Both the position numbers and the translations under genes were made by a program. A stretch of 64,000 nt of DNA, taken from contig CAUYUJ010021137.1 in assembly GCA_963575745.1 (NCBI GenBank), positions 550,405 through 614,404 of the forward strand. Reading direction: 5' to 3'. The notes beneath the pieces were generated by a model that made no database searches, was not told where the DNA came from, and worked only from the letters and a program-made list of their open reading frames with translations. The DNA comes from Prorocentrum cordatum (lineage: Eukaryota > Sar > Dinophyceae > Prorocentrales > Prorocentraceae). Position 1 is the stretch's first letter; every line of letters begins with the position of its first letter. Positions 21,190-31,137 of the stretch are shown one piece after another.

Positions 21190-22389
21190 CCCATGTCAGT
21201 ACAAGATTCTCGGACCAAGAGGCCTTTGGTCTCTCCTGGCCCTTGGAGGCAACCCACCTGGGATTCGATGTGTGGTAGCCTCACATTAGGCGACGTTATG
21301 CGCGCGCTCAACGCCACCCCAGCGTACAGTTTGCCCAGAATTAACGGCTGGAGCGTAAGATATCTTCGAAGTTACACCGCGGCCAAGAATCACATCAAAC
21401 ATGCACTCCTTGCCCAGGTCACGATGAATAAGCGGATCGCCCTGATCCAAGAGACGCATTGGTCTGAGCACGAGGCAGAGGTATGGAGGACAATGTTCCA
21501 CGCGAGGACACTAGTGGCTTCCCCCGGGTATCTGGGGCCGACGGGCGGGCTGGCTGGAGGAGTTGGCATCCTCCTCCCCCGCGGTATCACCCCCCTCGAG
21601 CAACAGGTCATGGTCCCGGGATGTGCCATCGCCGCAATTGTCCAGCTGCACGAAAAGAGATTTCGTGTGGTCTCCGTGTACCTCCCTCCTACCAGAAAGG
21701 AGGACACCCTCTCCGGAATTGCCATAGCCGCAGAGCAATGGGAGCAATTCGACACCTACTGGGGTGGGGGTGCCAACCTGCAGCTCAACCAACCGAGAGA
21801 CGGCGAGGTGGAGGCCTCGGCCCTTCTGAGGGACGTACTACTAAGCTCGGGCTCTGCCGCCATACACATGACTGGACCCACCAGAATCGACAAGGATAGC
21901 GAATCGCAGATCGATATGTTCGCATGCCCAGTCCGACAGATCTATGCGCACGAACCCCGAATACTTTGGAGACTCACGCTGTCGCACCACGCCCCCATCT
22001 CTCTCGAACCACAGGGGGCAAGAAGGGCCAAAAGAGAGGATACCATGAGGGCTGCTGACCTCAGGAGCCTCCCCACCGCTGCGCACGCAGACCTTCGACA
22101 GCTCTACGCCCACCTGGAACTCACCTTTGGAGTTCCGCCTGTCAACCTCAGTGGCCTCTTCCAGCCGACCGATTGGGTTGGACCGGCTTGCCCGGGTGGA
22201 TTCCCCGACCTGCAGTTAGACAACGACGACGGCGATGCCTCCGTCATTAAGCTCCCCAGCGCGCAGCAGGACGCTGATGGAGGGGCGTTCGACGTTAACC
22301 TTAACTCACCTGTCCTCCTTACCCTTATGAGGTTTGGGAGGCGCGCCCTCTCCTCCGCCCTGCTGGACTGGTGGAGGGAATGGAAATGA
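21190..22389 (+). pseudogene. APE-type endonuclease domain of the LINE-like element
   Basis: This is the domain that nicks target DNA for target-primed reverse transcription in non-LTR elements. One 423-codon open frame shows the family landmarks in order: RIALIQETHW (metal-binding Glu) near 21430-21460, GGVGILLPRG, VVSVYLPPTRK, WGGGANLQLNQPRD (21760-21798), PTRIDKDSESQIDMF, and LSHHAPISL (about 21977-22006). Two catalytic positions look altered. The GGDxN motif reads GGGAN (Asp lost), and the SDHAPI motif reads SHHAPI (Asp replaced by His, final His kept). The frame itself is intact, but the enzyme is probably inactive. A stop at 22387-22389 separates it from the RT. Confidence 0.75.
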
Positions 22390-22458
22390 CACAAGACACG
22401 TGCCTCACCCGGCTTCCTGCTAGCCTCGGCCAGCCGGAGGGGCGAGACGACGCGCTTT

Positions 22459-22857
22459 GTGGGTGCCCTGGCAGCCTGGCTGTATGAGCACGGCTGGGAC
22501 GGACAGGACCCCTCTCCAAACCAGGCAGGCCCTTGGCTCAGAAGATGGGGCGCCGAGGTCACCCAGAGAAGAGCAGCCAGGCTGCCCCCAGCGCAAAGAG
22601 GCCCCAGAGCTGAACGCCCCCCCCTGGCCGCCCACAACAGGACGGGACGGGAAATATATAAGAAGACCCACGCCATCCTAGGGGCACGTGGTCACAATGG
22701 CACGTGGCATGACAGACCCAATCAGGTCGACAACGTCCTCTGGGACAGCCGCAGTGCGATATGGCACTCCTCCCCCCCGCTCCCGGACTCCGCCAGGGGA
22801 CTCTTAGATCTGTACTTTCAGCACCACCCCGGTGTTGAAGTTTCAGGGGCAGATTAG
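22459..22857 (+). pseudogene. Endonuclease-RT linker region
   Basis: 132 codons (LAAWLYEHGWDGQDPSPNQAGPWLRRWGAEVTQRRAARLPPAQRG..., then GLLDLYFQHHPGVEVSGAD) between the endonuclease and the RT. It fits the variable connector seen in LINE ORF2 proteins. The stop at 22855-22857 and a frame change precede the RT, so it is broken. Confidence 0.45.
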
Positions 22858-22859
22858 CA

Positions 22860-23659
22860 GCCATCGTCCTCACCCCTGGAGGAAGCGCCCCTGCGGTGGA
22901 TGGCGTGCCTTATGAAGCATGCCACCCTGGGGCCAGATCTGCGGCGCGCCTCATTGCCCAGGCCTGGCATGCCGCCGACCTCGACCCGGCACTCCTCGAG
23001 GAGGTGCTTGGGCCTTCAGTGGACCTGCTCGCGTGGATCGGGAAGAAGCCTGGTGCTGAAACCCCCAGCGACATAAGACCGCTCCGGCCGGCAGTTGAAC
23101 CGCTCCTCAGCCCGAATCAGGCAGCCAAAGGAGGAGGCCAGTGCGGCCCAAATATCGCGAAGGTTCCCCTGCACCTGGGATCCCTCCCCAAGCCCCCGAT
23201 CGAGCCAGGCCCGGCCTGGGCCGCCCTCTTGGGTAGGCATGCCGGAACCGTCGACGCTGCTGTCAACCAGGCTGCTGCAGCGGTCGGGAGTGCCCCTTGC
23301 ACGGCAGTGTTTTTCTGCGACCAAAACAAGGCCTTTGCGTGTCCAGCCCCAAGACCGCGCTTGGTCTGGCTGGGTCCTCCTGGGTCCCTGATTTCGCCTT
23401 CACTGGAGTGGGCATTCGCTTTCAAGTGCAGGGCGCGCCCAAGTGCCCGGTCGCGACAGCCCGTGCGGTCGCAGCCAGAGCACATGCTCTCAACGACTTC
23501 TGGGGCCCCATTCCCGTCAGGAAGCGCGCCAGGAACATATGGAACAAACTGCTGAGGTGGGCAAGCCAGGCGGTTCGGCAGCCAGAAGTGACCCCCCGCA
23601 GGCCCAAGATGACCACCGAGCGGAAAGCCGCCCGAACACTATGTCGAGTTAATCGTTAA
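22860..23659 (+). pseudogene. Reverse transcriptase remnant with internal deletion
   Basis: The frame starting at 22896 reads VDGVPYEACHPGARSAARLIAQAWHAADL (fingers region of LINE RTs, where PDGIPYE is typical). It continues through IGKKPGAETPSDIRPL, GGQCGPNIAKV and FFCDQNKAFA at about 23310-23340, which is palm motif A with its catalytic Asp. From about 23400 the frame at 23297-23659 carries thumb-like sequence (ARAHALNDFWGPIPVRKRARNIWNKLLRW). Motif B and the YxDD-type motif C are not visible between them, and the spacing is far too short. I infer that a central deletion removed most of the palm. Confidence 0.65.
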
Positions 23660-23719
23660 CCTGAGCTCCTTGAATGCAAACATTTCGGCAGGATTACCTA
23701 CGCGGCCGCATGGGCGCAG

Positions 23720-24881
23720 ATGCGCAGCCACAACCTCTCTAGGTGGCTCCTGGACACCAGCCAAGGGAGGAGATGGCAACCATCTGACGGTGACGAATGG
23801 AAATTGCTACACCACTGTACCTCCTTCACCGAAGCGCACCACGTGATTCGCGTCCTATGCAACGGCCTACCTGGCTCCGCGAGACGGAGGGGTGACTATG
23901 AAAGGAGACCACACATGTGTCCATGTGGGGCACCGGCCAAGAGCGTGTGGATCACCGCCAGTCCCAACGACGAGGGCGCAGCCTGGTGCGCGCGATGCAT
24001 CGGCCCAGGCCCGCACGCATCCGCCCTCTGGCAATCGCTGCCTCCCGGCCTGCTACCCCCCCTTTCGTGACCAAGCAGAGGCGTGCGCGCTTGCCTGTGG
24101 GCGCCTGCATCCGCCCAACAGAGACGGACCATATGGACGCTGCCCTCTCTGTGGGCTCGGCGAGGCAACCACCGAACTCGTGTGGAACTGGTGCCCAGCC
24201 GCGGCACTTGCGTGGTGTACCGTCAGGGGCCCCGACGACCCACGGACCCTCGCTCAAGCCATCACCAGCAGTGGCGAACATCAGCCCTTGCTCGCGAAGT
24301 TGCTACACCAAATATCCTTCAGGTATTGCGTCAACCTCACAGCCACCCCCCTGGAGGCTACCGAAGCCGCCAGGCTCATCCTGCAGGGCATAGTCGTTGC
24401 CGACATCGACCAACAAGGGGACGGCGAGGACGAGGGGCAGAGGGTGGACGACCCCCCCAGGAGCGACAACCCAGACGAGACGTCTGTCTGGTCTGTCATG
24501 CGAGACACCTGCAGTGCGTGCAACCCATGCGCCATCCCCGAAAGAACGATCTGCGGAGCTGCCAGGCCCCATATGCAGCGACACGCCCGCAGGGCCGGAG
24601 GAGAGATCAGCAGGCTCCTGGTGGTCACCAGACACCACAACCCAGGGGATAGACTTGCTGTCTTACAGGCGCCACAGACCCGGGCCGCATGGATTCCCCC
24701 AGGACAAGGCTGGTTCCCTTGCCCCAGGACCGACGACACTCCCACTGCCAGCTGGACCTCCGTCTTCTGCCGGGAGTGCGGGTCTCGCACCACCACGCTG
24801 ATCGCTAACACTAGCCTGGAAACGGGCGACGAGGTCACAGTCCGCAGCTCGCCCTTCCCCGACTCCAATAGTACCCACTGA
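23720..24881 (+). pseudogene. Post-RT Cys-rich segment of the element
   Basis: Frames 23720-24070 and 23892-24881. The first contains HMCPCGAPAKSVWITASPNDEGAAWCARC (CX1C and CX2C pairs). The second contains CPLCGLGEATTELVWNWCPAAALAW (about 24138-24212), matching the zf-RVT-like C-x2-C-x(7-8)-[HV]-x4-C pattern found after LINE reverse transcriptases, although the usual His is Val. The tail has more Cys pairs (CSACNPCAIPERTICG, VFCREC). The frame runs open for 329 codons and stops just before the RNase H. Confidence 0.55.
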
Positions 24882-24885
24882 CCCT

Positions 24886-25516
24886 ATGAGGTTACCTTTG
24901 ATGGTGGTGCCAGGTGCATCGAGGGCGCCGCCAAGGTCTCAGGCGCTGGGTCTCAGGCGCTGGGGCCATCCTGTGGCACCACAACCCCACCTCTGGCTCT
25001 CCCTAAGTCCTGGCCGTTGCCATCGTTGCGCTCCCAGACTGTGGCAACGCACAAATGGCCGAAGTTGCGGGCTGCCGTGCTGGTCTGGCCAGCTCCCCCA
25101 CCAAGGGCCCGCTCCGGGCCGCCAGAGTAGTCGGCGATGACCTCGCCGCCGTGCGATGCGAAGCCGGCACCGCCAGGTACCGAAGGCTCAACCTTGCCCG
25201 GCAGATGGAGGACGCCCTAGGGCAGGCGGAAGGTGCGGGTTGGGTACTCACGTGGCAAGCTGTCAGACGGAGGCTGAACAAGGCCGCGGACAGCCTCGCC
25301 ACCATCGGGGTCTATTGGGCCGACGCCCTCCGCAAGGGAGGCGTGAGCACGGTCAGCACGCACATACAATGGGCGTGCGATGCCCCCACCCGTCCAGCTC
25401 ACTTTCCCTTTCACGACAGACCGGAGGTCAACCTCTGCGACCCATCCGAGTCGGCCGCTGCCGCGTTCCAGCTGGAAAATCCCCCCTCCTCCTCCCCCAC
25501 CCTGGCTCCTCTCTGA
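24886..25516 (+). pseudogene. RNase H domain of the LINE-like element
   Basis: RNase H degrades RNA in RNA-DNA hybrids after reverse transcription. Across two frames the sequence reads PYEVTFDGGARCIEGAAKVSGAGAILWHH (strand 1 with the first catalytic Asp, about 24886-24975), then AEVAGCRAGL (the catalytic Glu, about 25055-25085), VVGDDLAAVRC (third Asp, about 25125-25160) and RRLNKAADSLATIGVYWA (NxxAD, fourth Asp, 25265-25320). An insertion of a repeated GTCTCAGGCGCTGGG (about 24937-24966) causes the first frameshift. The four acidic residues are recognisable. The stop at 25514-25516 is the last of the block. Confidence 0.7.
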
Positions 25517-25552
25517 TCTGGTCGCCGATCGATCGATCCCCGCGGCAACTGA

Positions 25553-25575
25553 GGTCCCTGCTGCCTTGGCTCAAG
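25553..25575 (+). other. Possible second, decayed spliced-leader relict
   Basis: The ten bases TTGGCTCAAG at 25566-25575 equal the 3' end of the SL. They are preceded by TCCCTGCTGCC, which aligns with gaps to TCCGTAGCCA. As in the first relict, part of the T-run is missing. It lies 68 bp upstream of the first ATG of the helicase ORF (25643), where an SL would be expected. A 10-base match alone could be chance. Confidence 0.35.
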
Positions 25576-25608
25576 CCAGTCTTCCGCCACCCACCATTTA
25601 CCAGTGCT

Positions 25609-25630
25609 CTGCGGCTTTTGGCTGCGCCCC
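25609..25630 (+). repeat. CTGCGGCTTTTGGCTGCGCC motif, single copy in helicase leader
   Basis: One exact copy between the possible SL relict and the ATG at 25643. It is preceded by ATTTAC and followed by CCTGCAGGAT. The same CCTGCAGGAT follows the motif cluster at about 10542-10551. Confidence 0.85.
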
Positions 25631-25642
25631 ACCTCCTGCAGG

Positions 25643-27112
25643 ATGACGAAGAGGAGCAATAATGGACCACTGGCCCGTTGGCCTTCCCCCGCGGCCCCCT
25701 GTGCTGGAGGGCCGGGCAAGGTCGACGACCGTCGTCCCTTCCGTGCGCGCGAGTGCCTGTGGCTCCGATGGGCGCATTTCCACCACGAATGGTGCTGGTG
25801 GTGCGAGGTGTGCCAGAGACACTGTGACGGCAAGGAGCATCTCCTGGGAGGGGCCCGCGCTATCGAAGCAGGAAAGCAGGAAGACACTGGCTGGCCGGAC
25901 CCAAGACTGCATACCTCTCCAGGCAACCTCAGGACCATAACCTTGGGCAAAGACTACGACCAGGTGTCCAAGCGCACCATCAACAGACCACAATGGCCTG
26001 GTTGGACGCTGCCAGACCCAGTCAAGGAGGGCACCCTGCCCCACCTCCCAGGGTGGACCTTCCCAGAAGACTGGGATTACGCCCCAGTCAACTTCCCGTA
26101 CCGCGACGACCCATTCGACTTCACCGCCCCCCCTGACACCGTTCACTCGACAGATCTACGACCGCCTAACCAGTGCCGGGCGGGTTGGGGAAAGGCCCCC
26201 AGGAACACGTTCAGAGCCTGGGGGGACACGGTGCCGCCGCCACCGCCCCCGCCAGACGCGCCCGCTGCATCGCTCGGATGGCCCCCCGCCTCGCGGCGCC
26301 CGTGGGAGGGGCGGAACAATGCATCCAGCAGGGCCTCCTCGCAGGAATCAATGGATCGGATGAGGCCCGGACGCGACGGAGACAGTGACCATCGCAACTG
26401 GCCAGACGCCCTCCCCTTTGTGAGCAGGCAGGTAATGATTGAGTCATCAGCGGCTGCAGCAGCGGATGCCATCACCCGTCTATTCGCAGTTCCCACCAAC
26501 AGCACAGCAGCCCAGTTTCTCCTTCACACCCCCACTGGCTCAGTTCACTCGGGAGTGAACCTCCCAAGGCATTGGGGGCAAGACTTGCGACAAAGAGGAC
26601 GCGCCCTCGACAGGCTGGCTTGGGCCGAGTGCATGGCGGCCACTGGAACCGTCTGGGATGGCTCCACCAATGCCGGAAAGGACTTGGTAAGAAGGCAGAG
26701 CTGCGCGCTAGGCGTGTCGGTCACCCCCATCGACGAGCAGTCCCCCTGTGTACTCCTTGACCAGTTCAAGCTGCGGAATGCATTTCCCACCCAGCAGGGG
26801 AAGTTGCTGCTGCACCTGCAATGGCCCCAAGAGTTCAAGGTCCTTCTCAAAGGTCAGGAAGCAGGGCAGGAAGCCCGCACGCTACTCCTCAGCATCACCA
26901 GCCCATCCGTGGACCAGGTTGCCTCGCTCAAGCTTCTGTGGCCACCCGACTTCGGAGGTACCGCCCCTACAAACGACTGCGACGCTTTGGATTTCAGACG
27001 GGGAACCAAGTACCCCAGCAACCAGGCCTTGGCTACATACGACGAAGACAGATACGGGAGGTTTCACGCTGACGACAGGATCCCAAACCCAAGCAAAGTG
27101 GGGGACGCGTGA
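25643..27112 (+). pseudogene. N-terminal part of the helicase protein, Cys-rich
   Basis: About 490 codons open from the ATG at 25643 (MTKRSNNGPLARW). Residues about 25-70 carry CLWLRWAHFHHEWCWWCEVCQRHCDGKEHLLGG, a compact CX2C plus His/Cys cluster that looks like a small zinc finger. The rest has acidic and aromatic segments (WTFPEDWDYAPVNFPYRDDPFDF), a Pro-rich linker, and then a folded region rich in hydrophobics (VTPIDEQSPCVLLDQFKLRNAFPTQQGKLLLHLQWPQEFKVLLKGQEAGQEARTLLLSI). The frame stops at 27110-27112 and coding resumes in the next frame. It precedes the helicase domain and was probably one protein with it. Confidence 0.5.
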
Positions 27113-29118
27113 TACCGACTGGACAAGGCGCCCCTCGGTTACAGTACCGGCGGATCTCTACCTCTATCACCGAGATCTACAAGTTGCAGCAGGCCCCCGC
27201 AGACCTGGTTGGTACGCCACTCGACGTCATCACGTACCTCCTCGCCTTCCGCACTACCGACTGGAAGAACAAGACGCTGGCCAACAGCGTGGAGAACACC
27301 ATAGTCTGCGGGCAAACCCTCCTCTCACGGGCCAAGGCCACCATCAAGGTCCAGGCCCCTGGCATGCCACCCACAGTGGTGCGGAGCGGCAGAGTCGCAA
27401 CACCCGACCGAGGCACCGACCACCACCCCTTTCTCCGACCATGAAGTGGACAATGCAATCGGACAGGTCTTTCAACGGGTCAGGGGCCTACCATCGACCG
27501 TGGCGCTCGATGAAGGCGCCAGGCGCCACCGGCTCAACGGCGACGCCACGCGGGCCCTTGCTGCCACCGCGCAACACCACGTAACTGTCGTGCACGGACC
27601 CCTGGGAACCGGCAAGACAGTCTTCTCAGTCGTCACCGTGGACACTTGGGCCGACTCACTCCCTGAAGGGCAAGCGGTGGCGCTGACTGCAGGTTCCAAC
27701 GCAGCCGCGGACCAGCCAGCCCTCGGTCTCGGCAGCGCACACCAGGCGGGCAGACTAGGGCAGAGGACAGGCTACCCCAGCAGATGCGTCTGTCTGGCCA
27801 GAGACTTCCGAGTGACGAAGGCATTGGCCTCGCTCACCCCGGGGGGCACTTTTTCAGGGCGCGCGGTAGGCCCCCATCCGAAGGCGGATCCTCCAAAGAA
27901 TTCACCGCATTCCGTGCCCAGCTCCTCAAGGCCGCCAAGGCGATCATCGCAACGCACGAATCCGCGGATGCCCTCAGGAACGCCGCTCCGGTAGCCTTGC
28001 TCATCATCGACGAGGCAGGGCAAGCCCATGAGCTTATGGCTGCCATGTCGCTCGACAGCGCCATCCGCTCAGGCGGACATCTGGTGCTGGTAGGTGACCC
28101 TAAGCAGCTTCCCCCCGCCGTCCTTTCCAGAAAGGCCGCCGACTTCGGGCTCTGCCTCTCCATCTTCGATCGGCTGCGCACCGCCCTGGGAGACGAAACA
28201 ACAGCTGTGGTGCAGCTAAGCCTCTGCTACCGCATGCGCCCCCTGCTTCTGTCATGGCCGAACGTTGCCTTCTACAACAACGCAATGCGTTCTGGGCTCA
28301 CTGACCCCTTCACACAGAGGCCGCTGATCAAGGGACTACCATGGCGGAGGCTACCGCTCTGGGATGACGAAAGGCTTGAAGCACTTGCCGAGGCCACGGC
28401 CGCCCCCAAGGAAGACATGGAGAAGATGCTACGGGACCTGGCGCCAGGTACCTATCGCGAGGAAGAGCGGCACCGGTTTCTCCTTGTCGACAACCCCTCC
28501 CTCGAGGTCACTTCAAGGCTCCATTCAGGGTGCGCGAATCTGCCGGAGGCCGCGCAGGCAGTGGACATCGCACGCGCCCTCTTGCCTGCCTTTGATAACG
28601 GCGCAACGGTGCGTGTCGTGGTGGGTTACCAGCTGCAGTGTGCAGTGCTGGAGAATGGTTGGTCCCAGTCAGGGAAAAGCATCAGTGGCGCCCTCGGACA
28701 AGCCAAGGCCAGGGGCAAAGGGAAGGGCAAGGAAGGGTCAGCCCAGGCTGGTGGATCCCCTTCACCCCCCCCCACGTGCGCCACTGACACCAAGGACCAC
28801 GCAAGCGTGTTCGTGCAGTACAGTTCTCCTCTCACTGGCCTCGATCTGCGCTTCCCCGGATTACGGCAGCTCGCTGAGGAGCGCCTTGCAGACGGCAGGC
28901 TCACCATCTCCACCGTCGGCTCCAGTCAAGGCGCCGAGGCTGATCTGGTCATATACCTGACCACTCGGTCCAGCAAGTGGCATGACTGGGGATTCATGGA
29001 CAACCCCAACAGGGTGAATGTAGCGATCACCCGCGCCACCACCAACGTGGTCATCATCGGTGACGGAAGGATGTTTGGCACAGCCACAGGCGCCCGCCTG
29101 CGGGAGCTGTCAGAGTAG
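27113..29118 (+). pseudogene. SF1 (UPF1/DNA2-like) helicase domain, frameshifted
   Basis: Superfamily 1B helicases unwind nucleic acid using ATP. Three frames (27109-27444, 27446-27994 and 27784-29118) together show the motifs in order. Motif I is HGPLGTGKT (27594-27620). Motif II is LLIIDEAGQA (about 27998-28027). Motif III is LVGDPKQLPPAV (about 28088-28123). Motif IV is LSLCYRMRPLLLSWPNVAFYNN (about 28216-28281). Motif V is TVGSSQGAEADLVIY (about 28912-28956). Motif VI is NRVNVAITRATTNVVIIGD (about 29008-29064). An insertion rich in Gly/Lys (KARGKGKGKEG, about 28705-28740) sits before motif V. The catalytic residues look preserved. Damage is a frameshift near 27440, another near 27830, and a TAG at 29116-29118 with in-frame coding-like sequence after it. 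The DEAG box and YRMxP signature favour the UPF1-like group. Confidence 0.8.
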
Positions 29119-29600
29119 GGAAGATTCGCCAAGCTATGGGCCCGCTTCAAAGGTGACGACCTGGGCTCAAGGTGGAAGCTCGAGACCGATGAGGAGTTCG
29201 ACCCCATCAGAGACCTCGCAACGTGGATCCCTGCGGCCCCCTCCCACACCGTGGACGACACCTTAAAAAGGCTTCGACGACGCCATCAAGAAGGCCAAGG
29301 CCTCCATGGAAAACAATTTCGCCGACCGCATTGCCGCCCCGCTCGACCCCCTTTTCTCCTGGGACAAGCTCGGCGAGGCCATCGTAGGCAGCTTGCAGAG
29401 GCTGGTCGAGGACCCGGCAATGGGAGTCATCCTTTACACCGTGGCCGGGCTCCACCCCCACAAATGGTCCAATGGGCGCCACCCCGAGACAGCCTGGCAG
29501 CCTCGATCGGGAAGCATGGAGCCACCTCGGGTACTGCACGGACGTTGAACTTGGGATCGACGCAAGCAACCTTGTCTACAACCTGACGTGGGCGGCCCTG
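29119..29600 (+). pseudogene. Post-helicase continuation beyond premature stop
   Basis: Directly after the TAG at 29116 the same frame reads GRFAKLWARFKGDDLGSRWKLETDEEFDPIRDLATWIPA. This looks like the usual C-terminal extension after motif VI, so the stop is probably a nonsense mutation. A frameshift near 29265 leads to AIKKAKASMENNFADRIAAPLDPLFSWDKLGEAIVGSLQRLVEDPAMGVILYTVAGLHPHKWSNGRHPETAW (29284-29500). Another leads to EAWSHLGYCTDVELGIDASNLVYNLTWAALVWFLG. Confidence 0.5.
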
Positions 29601-31137
29601 GTCTGGTTCCTGGGGCCGAGCACCCCCTGGGCCAAGTCCCAATGCATGGTCCCGCTGGACTCACTCCCCCTTTGCCCCACGCTAAGGGTACTAACCGCCG
29701 CCCCAAGCCCACCAGCAGGTGCACTCCTGGTGGAATGCTCGCCAAATTCCCCGCGGCCTGGAGTCCAGACACGGGCAATTGCAAGCGACATAGGGTGCAC
29801 CCTGGGATGAAGCACCTGCGTTCACTGCTCCGCACAGGCCAAGTCAACTCGACGCCCAGACACGCCCTCTGCAGCAGCGACGGGCTCCCGCTTAACACCC
29901 CCGCGCTTAGGGTCTTCCTGGTGGTAATGATGCTGCAGCTCCGGGAACCACGCGCAACGCTCTGGCCATTCCCGCATCCTGAGGCCACGGGGGTCATAAT
30001 TGAGGCCGCCATGGGCCTCTGCCTCCCCTGGCAGGAAGCCCACGAGGAGTTCCGTACCAGTTCGCCGCCAGATGGGGCTTCAACCTGGCTAACTTCGCCT
30101 CCCTCCACGCCAAAATGGAAGAGGCCATTCGTTACATCACCACGCTGGCCACCTTTGCCCACCATCACCTCGCTGCATCCGCCCACGCCTGCCCTACGAC
30201 GTGGTCAGAAATGCTGGAGCATGACTTCACCCTCGAAGCCCCCATGCGCGTACTGGAAGTGATAGTCCAGCCCGCGGACGTCAGTCAGCTGAGCCTGGGA
30301 GGCTGCTCCATTTGCCAGTTACACAAGGAGCTTGCTGGCACAGACGAGGGACTCGGCTGTCCACGCACCATGGCAGACGTGGAGTACATCGGAGGTGGAA
30401 TCGCCATGTCCAACCGTCGCTTAGACGAGGACCTCCCCGCCTCTCCAGCCCTTGGCTCAGTGCTCATCCCCCCCTACGTGCGTGATGACAGATTTTGCAA
30501 GTTGCAACAAGGCGCCAGCTATAACTGCGACGATTGCCCCAACGCGGGGATGCAAGGCGCAGCCGGCACCTGGGAAGACGACGACGCGCGTGAGCTGCTA
30601 GCGCAGAACTGCGCACAGGCATACATGCGGGGAAAGAACTGCAGGTGGCTCTGTGAGCTGTGCTGGGTCAGGTCCCTGGAACAGAAAGTGGTTGAGGTAC
30701 CCATCCCAAACCATACGGACGGTGGTGCCAAGAAGACCCTGCAGCAGCGCCTGCAGGAGTACAAGCGCAGACTGGAAGGGGCACGCTTTCGCAAGAAAGC
30801 TCGGACCCTCCCACCCCTGGCCAGCTTACCGATTGGGTACGGGCGACCAAACAGCGCACCAACCTTTTCTACCTTGAAGGACCTCGTCATGCGCGCACCG
30901 CTTGCCCTCCAGCCATCAAGCGCCGGCGCCGCCCTCCCACCTCACAGGCTGTCTGATGGCAGGTTCGGGGCAGACGCGCACCGTGCGAAAGTGTACGCGG
31001 CCATGTGCGACACATGCCCTCAGGGTCTCCGCTGCTTGCGTGGGAAACCGGTCGCCCAGCCCTCGGTTGCTTCATGTGGCGCCCCGAGCCAGAGGCACTG
31101 TGCAACGAACAGACAGGCCTGCCACCGTGAGAGATGA
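29600..31137 (+). pseudogene. C-terminal region of helicase block, Cys-rich, unknown function
   Basis: After frames of uncertain sense (29588-30262), the frame 30115-31137 is open for 340 codons. It has a helical start (EEAIRYITTLATFAHHHLAASAHACPTTWSEMLEHDF). A paired-cysteine segment follows (YNCDDCPNAGMQGAAGTWEDDD... RWLCELCW, about 30520-30670), spaced like a zinc-binding module. Next is a basic coiled segment (TLQQRLQEYKRRLEGARFRKKAR). A further CDTCPQGLRC pair occurs near 31007. I do not recognise a named domain. Confidence 0.45.

Larger units (their letters stand above)
9627..25516 (+). mobile_element. Decayed LINE-like retroelement carrying a cytosine methyltransferase
   Basis: About 15.9 kb of plus-strand coding sequence reads, through many frameshifts, in this order: SL relict, disordered proline-rich region, CX2C finger (12.1 kb), RING-H2-like finger (14.3 kb), unrecognised domains (14.7-19.7 kb), C5 cytosine methyltransferase (19.7-20.9 kb), APE endonuclease (21.2-22.4 kb), reverse transcriptase remnant (22.9-23.7 kb), Cys-rich segment (23.9-24.3 kb) and RNase H (24.9-25.4 kb). 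The endonuclease-RT-RNase H order is that of non-LTR retrotransposons with a C-terminal RNase H. No poly(A) tail or target-site duplication was identified, so the ends are approximate: the left is set by the SL relict, the right by the last stop. All domains share one strand and a similar state of decay, which supports one element rather than unrelated insertions, but this is inferred. Confidence 0.6.
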
